A DNA stretch of 64,000 bases from Pseudoxanthomonas wuyuanensis. Lineage in GTDB: Bacteria; Pseudomonadota; Gammaproteobacteria; Xanthomonadales; Xanthomonadaceae. Location: NCBI RefSeq assembly GCF_900215535.1, contig NZ_OCND01000008.1:124001-188000 (forward strand), written 5' to 3'. The notes beneath the pieces were generated by a model. That model was not told the DNA's origin. It saw only the letters and a list, made by a program, of their open reading frames with translations, and made no database searches. This document shows positions 28,163-36,449 of this stretch, piece by piece. Position 1 is the stretch's first letter. Every line of letters begins with the position of its first letter. The position numbers were made by a program, and so were the translations under genes.

Positions 28163-29611
28163 CTACTTCCACCCCGTGGTCCAGGTGCCTTCCCAGACGG
28201 TGTCGACGCCGCTCGCGTCGTCCTTGAAGCGGACCACCTTCGCCTCGCCATTGCCCAGCTTGTACAGGAGGACATGGGCCTTTCCGCCGATCAGCATCGG
28301 CGAGAACGCCGTCCAGCCCTTGGTCCAGCCCATGTCGGCCGTGGTTTCCACGCCTTGGCCATTGGCCTTGAGCCTCATCAGCTTCGCGTCTCCCGTGGCG
28401 GCCTTGTAGCCCAGCAGGAAGCGCTGGCCCAGGTGGGAGACCGGCACCAGGTTGGTCCAGCCCTTGGTCCAGGCCCCCGACCATGCTTCGGAGACGGCGA
28501 TATTGCTGCCGCTGCCGGTGATCTGGTCGATCTCCACTTCGCCGGTGCCGCCCTTGTACATAAGCAGGTACTGCGCATTGCCCAGCTGGTACGGAACGAT
28601 CGCCGTGCGCCCCGGCTCCCAGGTGCGCTTGTAGACCGCCGTCGAGCCGTCGCCGGTGGCGTGGATGCGATCGATGTTGGCGTAGCCGTGGACGGAGTCG
28701 TAGGCGATGAAGTACTTGTCCCCGGCCAGGGTCAGCGGCACGAAATCCGTCCAGCCCTTGTACCAGGTGCCGCTGCTGAGCGTGGTCACGCCCGCGCCGT
28801 GCAGGTTCAAGCGCAAAAAACTCACCTGGCCGGTCGAGGATTTGTAGACGATCGCATGCGGATGGCCGCCGGTCGCCAGGTGGTAGGGAACGAAGTTGGT
28901 CCAGCCGGTACTCCAGGTACCGTTCCAGGTCGCCGTCACGCCGGCGCCATTCGGATTCGTGCGGACAATCTTGGTCTGGCCGGTGCCGGGCTTGTAGAGC
29001 AGGTTGTAGTGGTCGCCGCTCTGCGTCCAGCCCATGAAGGTGTTGCCAGCGCAGTTCAGGCTGATGATCTTCTCGGCACTGCTCTTGCCCCAGGTGCCGT
29101 AGGAACTTGCATTGCCGGCATGGGTATCGATCAACGACCCGGCAAAGGCGATCCGCACGGCCTTGCCGTCTTGCAGCTGCGAGTAGTGCTGGTGGATCGC
29201 CTGGGCTCCGCTCTTGCCGGTGCGCCCGATCTGCTCGCCCTGGGCAATCTGGCGCCCGACCTTGATCGGCAACGGGTTCTCGGTTTCCAGATGGATGTAG
29301 TGGGTGACCCAACCGTCGCCGTGATCCAGATAGATCCGGTACTCGTCGTTGACCAGGCCGGCGAATGTGACCTTGCCCGCGGCCGAAGCAAGCACGGGCT
29401 CGCCCGCACCGATATTGGCCAGGTTGGCATCGCGCACGGTGATGTCGATGCTGTCCTGATCCGGCCAGTGGCCGTCGTAGGTCGACGCATCCCAGATCTG
29501 GCCGCATTCGGCCGGGAACTGGAACAGCGGGCGGGGTCCGGCGGCATGCGCCGGCGCCATGGCGTTGGCGATCAGTATCGAACCGAACAGCAGTGTTGTT
29601 TGCAGCTTCAT
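28163..29611 (-). CDS. secreted M23 metallopeptidase with C-terminal tandem repeats
   Basis: This 482-residue protein has a signal peptide (KLQTTLLFGSILIANAMAPA) and an M23 (LytM-type) domain to about residue 200. GHWPDQDSID supplies the first H...D pair, THYIHL the conserved YxHL-type strand, and AIHQHYSQL the final HxH. M23 enzymes cleave glycine-containing cross-links or peptides. From about 210 to the end come roughly six repeats of about 45 residues built on GxW..GWT.FVP/..Y...(TGWTNFVPYHL, KGWTDFVPLTL, KGWTNLVPVSH, KGWTAFSPML), a beta-propeller-like tectonin or FG-GAP style domain that probably binds a cell-wall or sugar ligand. A bacteriolytic secreted enzyme fits the Lysobacter-like setting. 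Confidence 0.88.
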   Translation of the reverse strand: MKLQTTLLFGSILIANAMAPAHAAGPRPLFQFPAECGQIWDASTYDGHWPDQDSIDITVRDANLANIGAGEPVLASAAGKVTFAGLVNDEYRIYLDHGDGWVTHYIHLETENPLPIKVGRQIAQGEQIGRTGKSGAQAIHQHYSQLQDGKAVRIAFAGSLIDTHAGNASSYGTWGKSSAEKIISLNCAGNTFMGWTQSGDHYNLLYKPGTGQTKIVRTNPNGAGVTATWNGTWSTGWTNFVPYHLATGGHPHAIVYKSSTGQVSFLRLNLHGAGVTTLSSGTWYKGWTDFVPLTLAGDKYFIAYDSVHGYANIDRIHATGDGSTAVYKRTWEPGRTAIVPYQLGNAQYLLMYKGGTGEVEIDQITGSGSNIAVSEAWSGAWTKGWTNLVPVSHLGQRFLLGYKAATGDAKLMRLKANGQGVETTADMGWTKGWTAFSPMLIGGKAHVLLYKLGNGEAKVVRFKDDASGVDTVWEGTWTTGWK

Positions 29612-29946
29612 CGTCCTTGTACCTCAAGATGGTTGTCGCTTGTTGCGCAACGGAGCGAACGCCGGTTTTCGTGCAGTCCGTGGCAGGTGCAGGCGCAAGC
29701 GGACCCGAAGCGGAGCGGCGTACGAGCCCCGGTTCTTGCATGTAGTCGCAGAAAACGGATCGAACCCGCCACTTGCTGGCGAACAGCGTCCCAGCAGGAC
29801 ACAAGAAGCGCTTTTCAGCGCCGTGACGAAGCGAAAACCCGGGGCTTCACCAACCTCCGCCGGGGATACGGGCCCGTCGCTTCAATCCGTCGGAGCGGCA
29901 AGCGCGCCTGATGCCGTTGCTGCGCCTGCCAAAGACAGGCAGCCGC
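29612..29946. other. 335-bp intergenic stretch
   Basis: This lies between the M23 gene start and the MITE-like element. It contains no gene I can support; the long plus-strand frame through it is non-protein-like and runs into the element. Confidence 0.4.
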
Positions 29947-30098
29947 TAGAGCGTGTTATGGCCTTTGGGGTGAGTGCGAAGGCTGCTGTCGCGGTGCCAG
30001 GCAAGGCGCACGCCGCCGGTCAGGCTGGCCGCCTGGCCAAGGCGTGCAACGGCGCTGGCGCGCAACGCATCTCGTCCCAAAGGCCATAACACGCTCTA
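29947..30098. mobile_element. 152-bp MITE-like element with 23-bp perfect terminal inverted repeats
   Basis: The ends are exact inverted repeats: 29947-29969 begins TAGAGCGTGTTATGGCC and 30076-30098 is its reverse complement. Beyond the ends the flanks AGGCAGC (left, followed by cgc) and GCTGCCT (right) extend the palindrome. The 106-bp middle is GC-rich and has no plausible protein. The right end supplies the TAG stop codon of the HxlR gene, so the insertion probably trimmed or replaced its 3' end. No target duplication is obvious. Confidence 0.6.
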
Positions 30099-30515
30099 GC
30101 TGCCTGGGCGGCCGCGCGCCGTCTTCGGCTTCGTGGCGCTGCCGGCTTTTGCGCGGGCAGTCGCTGCCGGCTCGGCCGCATCCTGCCGTGGATAGCGGCC
30201 CGTCGCCTGTGCGAACGCCTCGCCCCAGTTCGCAATCGGCGCCAGCGCCTTGTTCAAGCTCACGCCCCATTCGGTAAGCGCATATTCGACGCGGGGCGGC
30301 ACTTCCTGGAATACCGTGCGGGTGACAAGGCAATCGCGCTCCAGTTCGCGCAACTGCTGTATCAGCATCTTCTCGGTCACACCCGGGACGCTTCGCTTGA
30401 GCTCGCCGAAACGTAGAGCCCCGCCAGCCAGTTCCCACAGAACCGCTACTTTCCACTTGCCGCCCACCGCTTCGAAAGCCGGGCCTATCCCGCAGTTGTA
30501 GTGCTTCTTCGCCAT
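30096..30515 (-). CDS. HxlR family transcriptional regulator
   Basis: This 139-residue winged-helix repressor/activator has GGKWKVAVLWELAGGALRFG, then ELKRSVPGVTEKMLIQQLRE and the wing VPPRVEYALTEWG, the HxlR pattern. The Cys at position 8 (HYNCGIG) is where redox- or aldehyde-sensing HxlR proteins carry their reactive cysteine. The C-terminal 35 residues are an Ala/Lys/Arg-rich tail, and the stop codon lies inside the MITE-like element, so this tail is probably acquired or altered. It is divergent from the reductase gene, the usual arrangement for a regulator and its target. Confidence 0.93.
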   Translation of the reverse strand: MAKKHYNCGIGPAFEAVGGKWKVAVLWELAGGALRFGELKRSVPGVTEKMLIQQLRELERDCLVTRTVFQEVPPRVEYALTEWGVSLNKALAPIANWGEAFAQATGRYPRQDAAEPAATARAKAGSATKPKTARGRPGS

Positions 30516-30556
30516 CTTCGCCCTTTGGCCGTGCGCCTTTTACTTACCAAAATGTC

Positions 30557-30581
30557 AGTACCTTACAAAATAGTCGGTACT
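30557..30581. promoter_or_regulatory. candidate HxlR operator
   Basis: In the 126-bp gap between hxlR and the reductase, AGTACC-N13-GGTACT is a perfect 6-bp inverted repeat in AT-rich DNA (CTTACAAAATAGTC between the arms). Position and symmetry fit a HxlR dimer site controlling both genes; binding is not shown. Confidence 0.5.
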
Positions 30582-30641
30582 TGTTGAGAACGATGGTAAC
30601 ACCTACCTTGCACCGTACTTCCTACAACCGGAGTTTCAACG

Positions 30642-31529
30642 ATGTCCGACGCAACCGTCATTGGCCTTGGCCCCATGGGATACATGCTGGCCTCCCTGCT
30701 CATCGATGCGGGAAAAACCGTCACCTTGTGGAACCGCACAGCCGACAAGGCCCAGCCCCTCATCGCCCGAGGCGCCACGCTTGCCGCCTCACCAGCGGCA
30801 GCGCTGTCGGCAAGCCCCGTCACCCTGATCTGCGTACTCGACTACGCCGCCGCCGAAGCCATTCTTTCGGGGACGGATTTTCCTTCCACGCTCGGCAACC
30901 GGCTGATCGTCAACCTGGGTACCGGCGGTCCGGACGAAGCGAAGCGGCTCGAGTCGTACATCCACCAGCACGGGGGCCGCTATCTTGACGGTGCAATCCA
31001 GGCGGCACCCAGCCAGATGGGCCGGGACGACACGCCGTTGTTTGTCTCGGGCAAGCGTGAGCACTTTGGCGAAGCGGAGCCGCTATTGCGCCACTTTGCA
31101 GGCAATCTGATCTACCTTGGGGAAAAGGTGGATGCGGCCGCGCATATGGATCTGGCCACGCTCTCCTACGTGTATGGTTCCTATGCCGGCTTCCTGCATG
31201 GCGCAAATATCGCCAAGGCCACCGGCATCGACGTGGCCACCTACGGCCAACTGGTAAACGCCATTTCACCCAGCTTCGGCGCCTTCTTCCAGTACGAGGC
31301 CAACGCGGTCGCATCAGGCGATTTCCGCGCCACCGAAAGTCCGTTGCGGATATCCATACCCGCCGTGCGGCGCATTCTCCGCACCTCCGAGCAGTTGAAA
31401 ATCAACACCGAAATGCCCGCCCTCGTCGACGGCTGGCTGCAACGCGCAGACGCCCAGGGCCTGGCCGATGAGGAGCTTGCCGCGCTTATAAAGGTGTTGC
31501 AGCCAAAGGTGGCTGAGGTGGTCGCGTAA
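30642..31529 (+). CDS. NAD(P)-binding beta-hydroxyacid dehydrogenase/imine reductase-like protein
   Basis: This 295-residue enzyme has a Rossmann start VIGLGPMGYMLASLLIDAGK (GxGxMG) and LWNRTADKA, which fits NADPH preference. The second domain is all helical. The catalytic Lys common in 6-phosphogluconate-like dehydrogenases is not obvious, and the segment DAAAHMDLATLSYVYGSYAG resembles imine reductases and their relatives. It is adjacent to and probably controlled by the HxlR gene. The substrate is unknown. Confidence 0.87.
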   Translation: MSDATVIGLGPMGYMLASLLIDAGKTVTLWNRTADKAQPLIARGATLAASPAAALSASPVTLICVLDYAAAEAILSGTDFPSTLGNRLIVNLGTGGPDEAKRLESYIHQHGGRYLDGAIQAAPSQMGRDDTPLFVSGKREHFGEAEPLLRHFAGNLIYLGEKVDAAAHMDLATLSYVYGSYAGFLHGANIAKATGIDVATYGQLVNAISPSFGAFFQYEANAVASGDFRATESPLRISIPAVRRILRTSEQLKINTEMPALVDGWLQRADAQGLADEELAALIKVLQPKVAEVVA

Positions 31530-31724
31530 AGGTCGGGAGGGTGGATTTGCTTCTCAGAGCAAGCCAGCCAAATTCCGTTAAGGCGTCAATGAACAAGCCG
31601 CCGGGATGACAAACTCTGGCCTTTTTCAGCGTTGCCTTAGTCCAAAATGCGCATGGCAAAACGCCGTCGCCGTTTCTCGGCGACGGCGTCTATGGACCTC
31701 AATGGACGCGAATACCTTCGCCCA

Positions 31725-31922
31725 TCACGGCTGAGAGCATCCAAAGCTACGCAAGCATCGCGAGTGTTTCAAATAGCACCCTGTACCACCGTTCGCAATA
31801 CATTGTTCGAGTTGCTGATCGCAAAATGCTCTGTCCGCACTGGAACACGCCAATGCCGTTGTGGCTGCTCCTACACCCACGAAAAGAACCGAGGCTACAA
31901 GAATCTTCAGTCGCGAAATCAT
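31725..31922 (-). CDS. small secreted cysteine-rich protein (65 aa)
   Basis: The frame at ATG 31922 has an AAGGAAG site 4-5 bases upstream, which decides the start over the in-frame ATG 31955. A signal peptide (ISRLKILVASVLFVGVGAAT) precedes a 30-residue mature part with six cysteines spaced C-X7-C-X6-C-X7-C-X6-C-X5-C (ALACSSADRAFCDQQLEQC...). Evenly spaced cysteines suggest three disulfides in the periplasm or outside the cell. No family is recognised. It could be a toxin-like, antimicrobial or cysteine-knot protein. Confidence 0.6.
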   Translation of the reverse strand: MISRLKILVASVLFVGVGAATTALACSSADRAFCDQQLEQCIANGGTGCYLKHSRCLRSFGCSQP

Positions 31923-32068
31923 AAGTCTTCCTTGTTTTTGCCCATTGGTGGGCATTGATAACCTAATGCGTCAAACGGACACGTTATGTGACAACTATCT
32001 CAAACAGCAGCAGAAACCGGCCATCTACATGCTGCTCTCGGCGTTGACTTCTCAAGTCCCCGCAAGCT

Positions 32069-32135
32069 GAGCTGGCTACATCAACCCAGCATTGCGTGGT
32101 ATCTGTCCAGCCCAGCCTGTTGAACCGGGCCAAAG
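32069..32135. repeat. dispersed palindromic repeat (copy d)
   Basis: GAGCTGGCTACATCAACCCAG and CAGCATTGCG match the family core, with degenerate right arm (CAGCCCAGCC..TTGAACCGGGCC). Confidence 0.65.
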
Positions 32136-32203
32136 ACAATATGTGATCGGCAGAAAAAGCCATCGTTCTAATGCCGGCTCAAGGACGCTGCGCCCTGCGC
32201 GAA

Positions 32204-33481
32204 TCAGTGCCCGCCGTCTTCGCCACGCACATGCCGGGCAACCTGCCCATCTGCCCACATGAGTTCCAGCGCGGTCGAACGGCCATCCTGCTGGCGCTCG
32301 AAACGCACCCGCCGGGTCGGCTCGCCATCGACAAAGAACAGGCCTTCCGACAACGGCCGCAGGCGCAGCGGCGGCCGCCGTCCTTGCTGCAATATGAGCG
32401 CTCCGTCCGCTGCCGTGACGCGTACCGCCCCGTAATCTCCGGCCAGTGCAGCCAAAGCGGCGGGGGCCACAGGCGGCGCGCTGGCGATCAGCGCGTCCAA
32501 CGACCAGCGCGCGTGTTCGCCTGCGCCATGCTCCACAAGCAACGCCAACGCCAGCTGCTGCGCCTTTGCCAACGCATCGGCCGCCGCTGTTTCCACATCT
32601 GGCGCAACGCCCGTGCCCTCCCAGTTGCCGCCGCTGATGGGACTGACCGGCGAGCCCGTCGACACGAAGACGCTGAACCCGCCTCCGATGCCGAACGGCC
32701 GCCCCGGGTTGGCGGCGCCTCCCGTGGCCTGGCCCACCAGCGTGGCCCGCTTCGCATTCTTCAGCGTATAGGCGAACGCCTCGGCAGCCGACCCGGTCCG
32801 GCCGCTGACAAGCAGGTACAACGGAAGTTGCGTGCGTGGGGCTGGATGGGGCTGGGCCGGTGCTTCGGACGTCGTTCCTTCGCGGGACCGAAAGCGGTTG
32901 TAGATGTCGGCATCCGGGGCAACGAAGGCGCTGGCCAGATAGCCCACCATTGCCGGCGACCCGCCACCGTTGTCGCGCAGATCGATCAGCAACGCGTCCA
33001 CATGACCCAGCACCTGCAGCGCCGCATCGATCGCCTGACGGGCCGGCGCCTGTGACGGATCGACGCCGTAATCGAAGTCGGCAAAATAGCGCAGATCCAG
33101 ATAGCCGACGTTGCCCGGCAGAATCTCCACCCGGCGAATGCCGAAATTGTTGCGCGACTCCTCCCGTTCCGACGGACCACGCGCCGCAGGCGCCGCCTGG
33201 CCGGCGTTGGCCGACCAGCGCACATTGAAATGGCGGTCCTGCGCTTTCAGCCGGGTCGTCAGCGCCGTCGCCAGCTCCTGCGGGTTGCTGAAGCGGTCGA
33301 AATCGCCGCGCGCCGCGTCCTTGCGCAATGCCACGGCGATTTCGCTCCCTCGCCCAGCATCGAAGTATTCGCGCTCGATGGCGGCGGCCACCCGCTCCAC
33401 CACTGCGCGCGGTTCGGTGGCATGCAGCGCTGCGACAGGGACCAGCAGCAAGGCGACAAGGCACAGGACGGCACGTATCAC
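32204..33481 (-). CDS. S41 family peptidase (IRBP/C-terminal processing-like)
   Basis: This 425-residue protein has a signal peptide (IRAVLCLVALLLVPVAALHA). The S41 domain shows DALLIDLRDNGGG, a typical strand, and the nucleophile serine in SGRTGSAAEAFAY, followed by LVGQATGGAANPG and GTGVAPDVE. These match the IRBP-type branch without an N-terminal PDZ domain. It probably cleaves peptides in the periplasm. AAGGAG precedes GTG 33481, so the start codon is GTG. No partner gene is adjacent. Confidence 0.9.
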   Translation of the reverse strand: MIRAVLCLVALLLVPVAALHATEPRAVVERVAAAIEREYFDAGRGSEIAVALRKDAARGDFDRFSNPQELATALTTRLKAQDRHFNVRWSANAGQAAPAARGPSEREESRNNFGIRRVEILPGNVGYLDLRYFADFDYGVDPSQAPARQAIDAALQVLGHVDALLIDLRDNGGGSPAMVGYLASAFVAPDADIYNRFRSREGTTSEAPAQPHPAPRTQLPLYLLVSGRTGSAAEAFAYTLKNAKRATLVGQATGGAANPGRPFGIGGGFSVFVSTGSPVSPISGGNWEGTGVAPDVETAAADALAKAQQLALALLVEHGAGEHARWSLDALIASAPPVAPAALAALAGDYGAVRVTAADGALILQQGRRPPLRLRPLSEGLFFVDGEPTRRVRFERQQDGRSTALELMWADGQVARHVRGEDGGH

Positions 33482-33557
33482 GGATGGCTCCTTCGGCGAT
33501 CAGGGGAATGCTTCCACCATGATGCGCGGGCGGGGAAAAGCGTCGCAGCTCCCATAG

Positions 33558-33613
33558 CCTAGGCGGGCTCCATCAACCCTGCATCGCGTTGCAGCAAGGC
33601 GCCAGCCCAGGCC
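33558..33613. repeat. dispersed palindromic repeat (copy e)
   Basis: TAGGCGGGCTCCATCAACCC, GCATCGCG and GCCAGCCCAGGCC are diverged forms of the family motif. Confidence 0.6.
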
Positions 33614-33746
33614 ACGGCCCTTCCGGCCAAGTCACGAACTCAGCGCATCGGCCTGGCTCCCGTCCTCGAAACGCTCAAACAGGGGCTTGAAGCCCAGGTC
33701 TCCGCGGATACGGCGGCTGTCCAGAAGCGAAAGCAGGTTCGGTCGC

Positions 33747-34727
33747 CTATGCGCCGCCTTCCTCAGCGTCTTCCTCATCCTCCGGCCCACACCACCAAGC
33801 GCTCCCTTCCTCGGGTTCTGGGGCAGCGAGTTCCCGGGTTTCGATACCTTCGATGCTTCTACCAGCCCCCTTTGCAGCCCAGTCCTCCAGCAGCTTTTCC
33901 ACCGATAACCGGCTTTGCGCGGCGATCCCCAGGTTACGCTCGGGTTGCCACTGGTTATCTGCGTTCTCCGAATGCTTATGCGGAGCACCGTAGCTGCAAC
34001 GAAGGCAGTAGTACGTGATGCTGCCGGTCCAATCCTCGGCAAAGCCGATGCCAGGCGCCGATGCGGCCAGCAAGTCTTTCAGATCGGCCGGGCTATCGCA
34101 GCTAACAAAAGCCGCGAATGTTTGAAACCCGGAAGGCACCAGCCGCTCCAACTCGTTGAACACCGGCACCTGCCTATCGCCATCGAACCGCGTGCCCGTG
34201 GATGCACCGTCGTGCAGCACAATGTCGCCGAACCGATGGCCGCTTTCCGGCAGCGGAACGTTCAGCAGCCGCGCACGCACAGGATCGATGCGACGCATGA
34301 ATACTGTCTCACCACCATGCCAGGGATTGAGGCGAACCACGGCCACGCCGAAATCATCGTCAATGGGGCCGCTTCCCTCATCGATACGCACGCCACAGGC
34401 TTTCCATAGTTGCCGTGCCTGTTCCCACTGGCCTAGCGCCGTCGCCGCAATGGCGGCATTCCAGTGCTCGGCTTCATTCTTGCCATTGCCCAACTCAATG
34501 GCACGCAGGTTGTGGCGCAGCGCCGTGGGCCAGTCCATCAGGTACTTGTGCGCCAGTCCGCGCATGTAGTGGTAATGCGCGGCATCTGGCCGATGCTGCA
34601 ACAGCTCCGCAAAGTGCTGCGAGGCCTCACCCAGCGCGCCTTGGTCCATGGCCTCATAGGCCCGGTCATGCAGATGGGTGAATTGTTCCTGGGTCAGTCC
34701 GGTCATGGGTGGGTAGCGGGTGGACAT
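33747..34727 (-). CDS. TPR-containing hypothetical protein
   Basis: This is a protein of about 326 residues. The first 130 residues form two to three TPR-like helix pairs (LHDRAYEAMDQGALGEASQH, RPDAAHYHYMRGLAHKYLMD, WNAAIAATALGQWEQARQLW). The second half is a cytoplasmic-looking domain with YYCLRCSYGAPHKH, a possible CxxC metal site, and an acidic C terminus (PEDEEDAEEGG). No named family is recognised. ATG 34727 is preferred for continuity with the TPR, but ribosome sites are poor and starts further upstream (up to 34793) are possible. It is followed upstream by the lipoprotein gene on the same strand. Confidence 0.65.
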   Translation of the reverse strand: MSTRYPPMTGLTQEQFTHLHDRAYEAMDQGALGEASQHFAELLQHRPDAAHYHYMRGLAHKYLMDWPTALRHNLRAIELGNGKNEAEHWNAAIAATALGQWEQARQLWKACGVRIDEGSGPIDDDFGVAVVRLNPWHGGETVFMRRIDPVRARLLNVPLPESGHRFGDIVLHDGASTGTRFDGDRQVPVFNELERLVPSGFQTFAAFVSCDSPADLKDLLAASAPGIGFAEDWTGSITYYCLRCSYGAPHKHSENADNQWQPERNLGIAAQSRLSVEKLLEDWAAKGAGRSIEGIETRELAAPEPEEGSAWWCGPEDEEDAEEGGA

Positions 34728-34834
34728 TGGAGAGTCAGGATTGTCGCCCACTTTCAAGGTGACGACAGGAAATTTCGCCATGAGTGGGAGCATCTCATGT
34801 TGAATTGGCGTGTTCCGAAACGAGCATGTGATTG

Positions 34835-35656
34835 CTACTGCTCCGCTTCCGGACGCATGGCATTGCACTGCTCGGATGCCTCATGCTCGACGTAGATTTC
34901 TAGCTGGCGCTGCATCCACGCAATGCCATCGAGACGTTCGTACAGTCTGGATGAAGGCGGCAACAGTTCCTGCAATGACCGGCTAAGCGGCAACGACCAG
35001 TTTTCTCCCCGCGCCGATGCCGAATTGGTGGGCATGCCGATGTTCCACGGCAGCATCATGGCCTTCTGCGACTGGGAGGACATTGTGAACATAGGCTCGT
35101 TCTGCCGTTGGATCTGCACAGTTGAGAGCGGATAGTCGTCCGTCCAGCTGATGCCATGGCCATAGTAGTCATCGACCATATCAACGACATGCGTGCGTCC
35201 GAGGTGCAGCCTGGCAAGCTGTTGCAGTTCACCATAGGTACACCGCGCCTGCGAGGTGCTGATGACCGGTTCGAACCTGCGCAGCTTGGCACGATCGACC
35301 CGCTGCGCAAGTACCTGGATGCCCTTTGGCCGCGTCCAACCTGGAGCCGCTATTTCTTCCAAGAACGCCTGCAGCGCTTGGGGCAACACAATGTCTTCAA
35401 CTTCAACTTTCCTCCTAGCCTCATCCACATACAGGCCATGCAGCACAAAGCCTTCACCTCGCGCCGCAGGAACGATGATGAACTGCTCTTCCACCGAGCC
35501 CCAACCCATGTGCCGATAGTCGATGCGGATTTCCTTGATGGTGGCAAGGTCCACCAGGGCGCGCGCATCCTGCTTCTCCTCGCAGCAGCCGACAAAGCCC
35601 AATGTCAATGCCGCGATCCCGGCAAGTCGTTGCCGCATGCCTGTTCTCGCCCTCAT
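34835..35656 (-). CDS. hypothetical lipoprotein
   Basis: This is a 273-residue protein. It starts MRARTGMRQRLAGIAALTLG and has a lipobox ending FVGC-CEEKQ, so it should be lipidated at the inner or outer membrane. An AGGGG lies 6-7 bases upstream of ATG 35656, the third of three consecutive in-frame ATGs (35662, 35659, 35656), which decides the start. The mature part has mixed alpha/beta character with several Tyr and Trp (IRIDYRHMGWGSVEEQFIIV). No family is recognised. Same strand as the TPR gene with 108 bases between. Confidence 0.65.
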   Translation of the reverse strand: MRARTGMRQRLAGIAALTLGFVGCCEEKQDARALVDLATIKEIRIDYRHMGWGSVEEQFIIVPAARGEGFVLHGLYVDEARRKVEVEDIVLPQALQAFLEEIAAPGWTRPKGIQVLAQRVDRAKLRRFEPVISTSQARCTYGELQQLARLHLGRTHVVDMVDDYYGHGISWTDDYPLSTVQIQRQNEPMFTMSSQSQKAMMLPWNIGMPTNSASARGENWSLPLSRSLQELLPPSSRLYERLDGIAWMQRQLEIYVEHEASEQCNAMRPEAEQ

Positions 35657-35843
35657 CATCATCCCCTGGAATCGGCGCAGATTGCTCCACCGGCGATGTC
35701 CCGGATGGAGTAAGGCCACGTCCCAAGATACTGCACCTCAGCCATTTTTGCGCGTCATCAGGCCACGCACAACGATGAGCGATGGTGCGTCTGCCGGGCC
35801 TGCTCAACTGTGTGGCAACTCATGCCGCTGCTTCAGATCCCGT

Positions 35844-35890
35844 GAGCCGGGTTGGCTCCATCAAGCATCGCGGATTTCCAGCCAAAGGCG
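35844..35890. repeat. dispersed palindromic repeat (copy f)
   Basis: GAGCCGGGTTGGCTCCATCAA, GCATCGCG and GCCAAAGGCG match the family, with the right arm shortened. Confidence 0.65.
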
Positions 35891-35954
35891 CCGGGCAGGT
35901 GACGCCAGCCCGGTCTAGACGATCAGGCAGCAGCCCCGCGAAACAGCGGAATCG

Positions 35955-36449
35955 TCAGATAAAACCAATCCAGCGGCCCGCGACCAGCGTTGAAACCCAC
36001 AGCAGCGCCGACGTCCCCGCCAGCACGCGTACGCGCACGGGCAATGCGCGCGCCACGTCAGGTAGTCCGAGCGAGCGCCATTGCCGGTGCTGGACCGCCA
36101 CGTTGACCAACGCCAGCGCCAGCAGCAGCAACTTCCAGCGGAAAGCCCTGTTCTCCAGGTAGTCCGCAGGATTCACCGAGAACAACCACGCACCGGTGAG
36201 CAAGGCCAATGCCAGACCCACGGCGGCCGTACGTATCGCCACCGGCGCCAGCACGGACAACGCGGCCTGCGACCGCCCCAGGACCAGGCGCGTGTCCAGC
36301 GGCAGGATTGCGCCCAGCAGCAGGCCCATGCCGAGAATATGCGCGGCATTGACCAACAGGTAGGCGGTACCCGATTGCTGCAGCCAACGCGCACCCGGCC
36401 AGTGACCGATCCACTCCACCACCGCCAGGCCAACCGCTGCCACGCTCAC
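35955..36449 (-). CDS. DUF2214 family membrane protein
   Basis: This 164-residue protein has four hydrophobic helices. AAHILGMGLLLGAILPLDTR is the DUF2214 signature (AH..G...L.G....D.R). It has a GTG start at 36449 that overlaps the stop of the upstream DUF6152 gene by four bases (GTGA). Function is unknown; the coupled secreted DUF6152 protein suggests an envelope role. Confidence 0.85.
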   Translation of the reverse strand: MSVAAVGLAVVEWIGHWPGARWLQQSGTAYLLVNAAHILGMGLLLGAILPLDTRLVLGRSQAALSVLAPVAIRTAAVGLALALLTGAWLFSVNPADYLENRAFRWKLLLLALALVNVAVQHRQWRSLGLPDVARALPVRVRVLAGTSALLWVSTLVAGRWIGFI

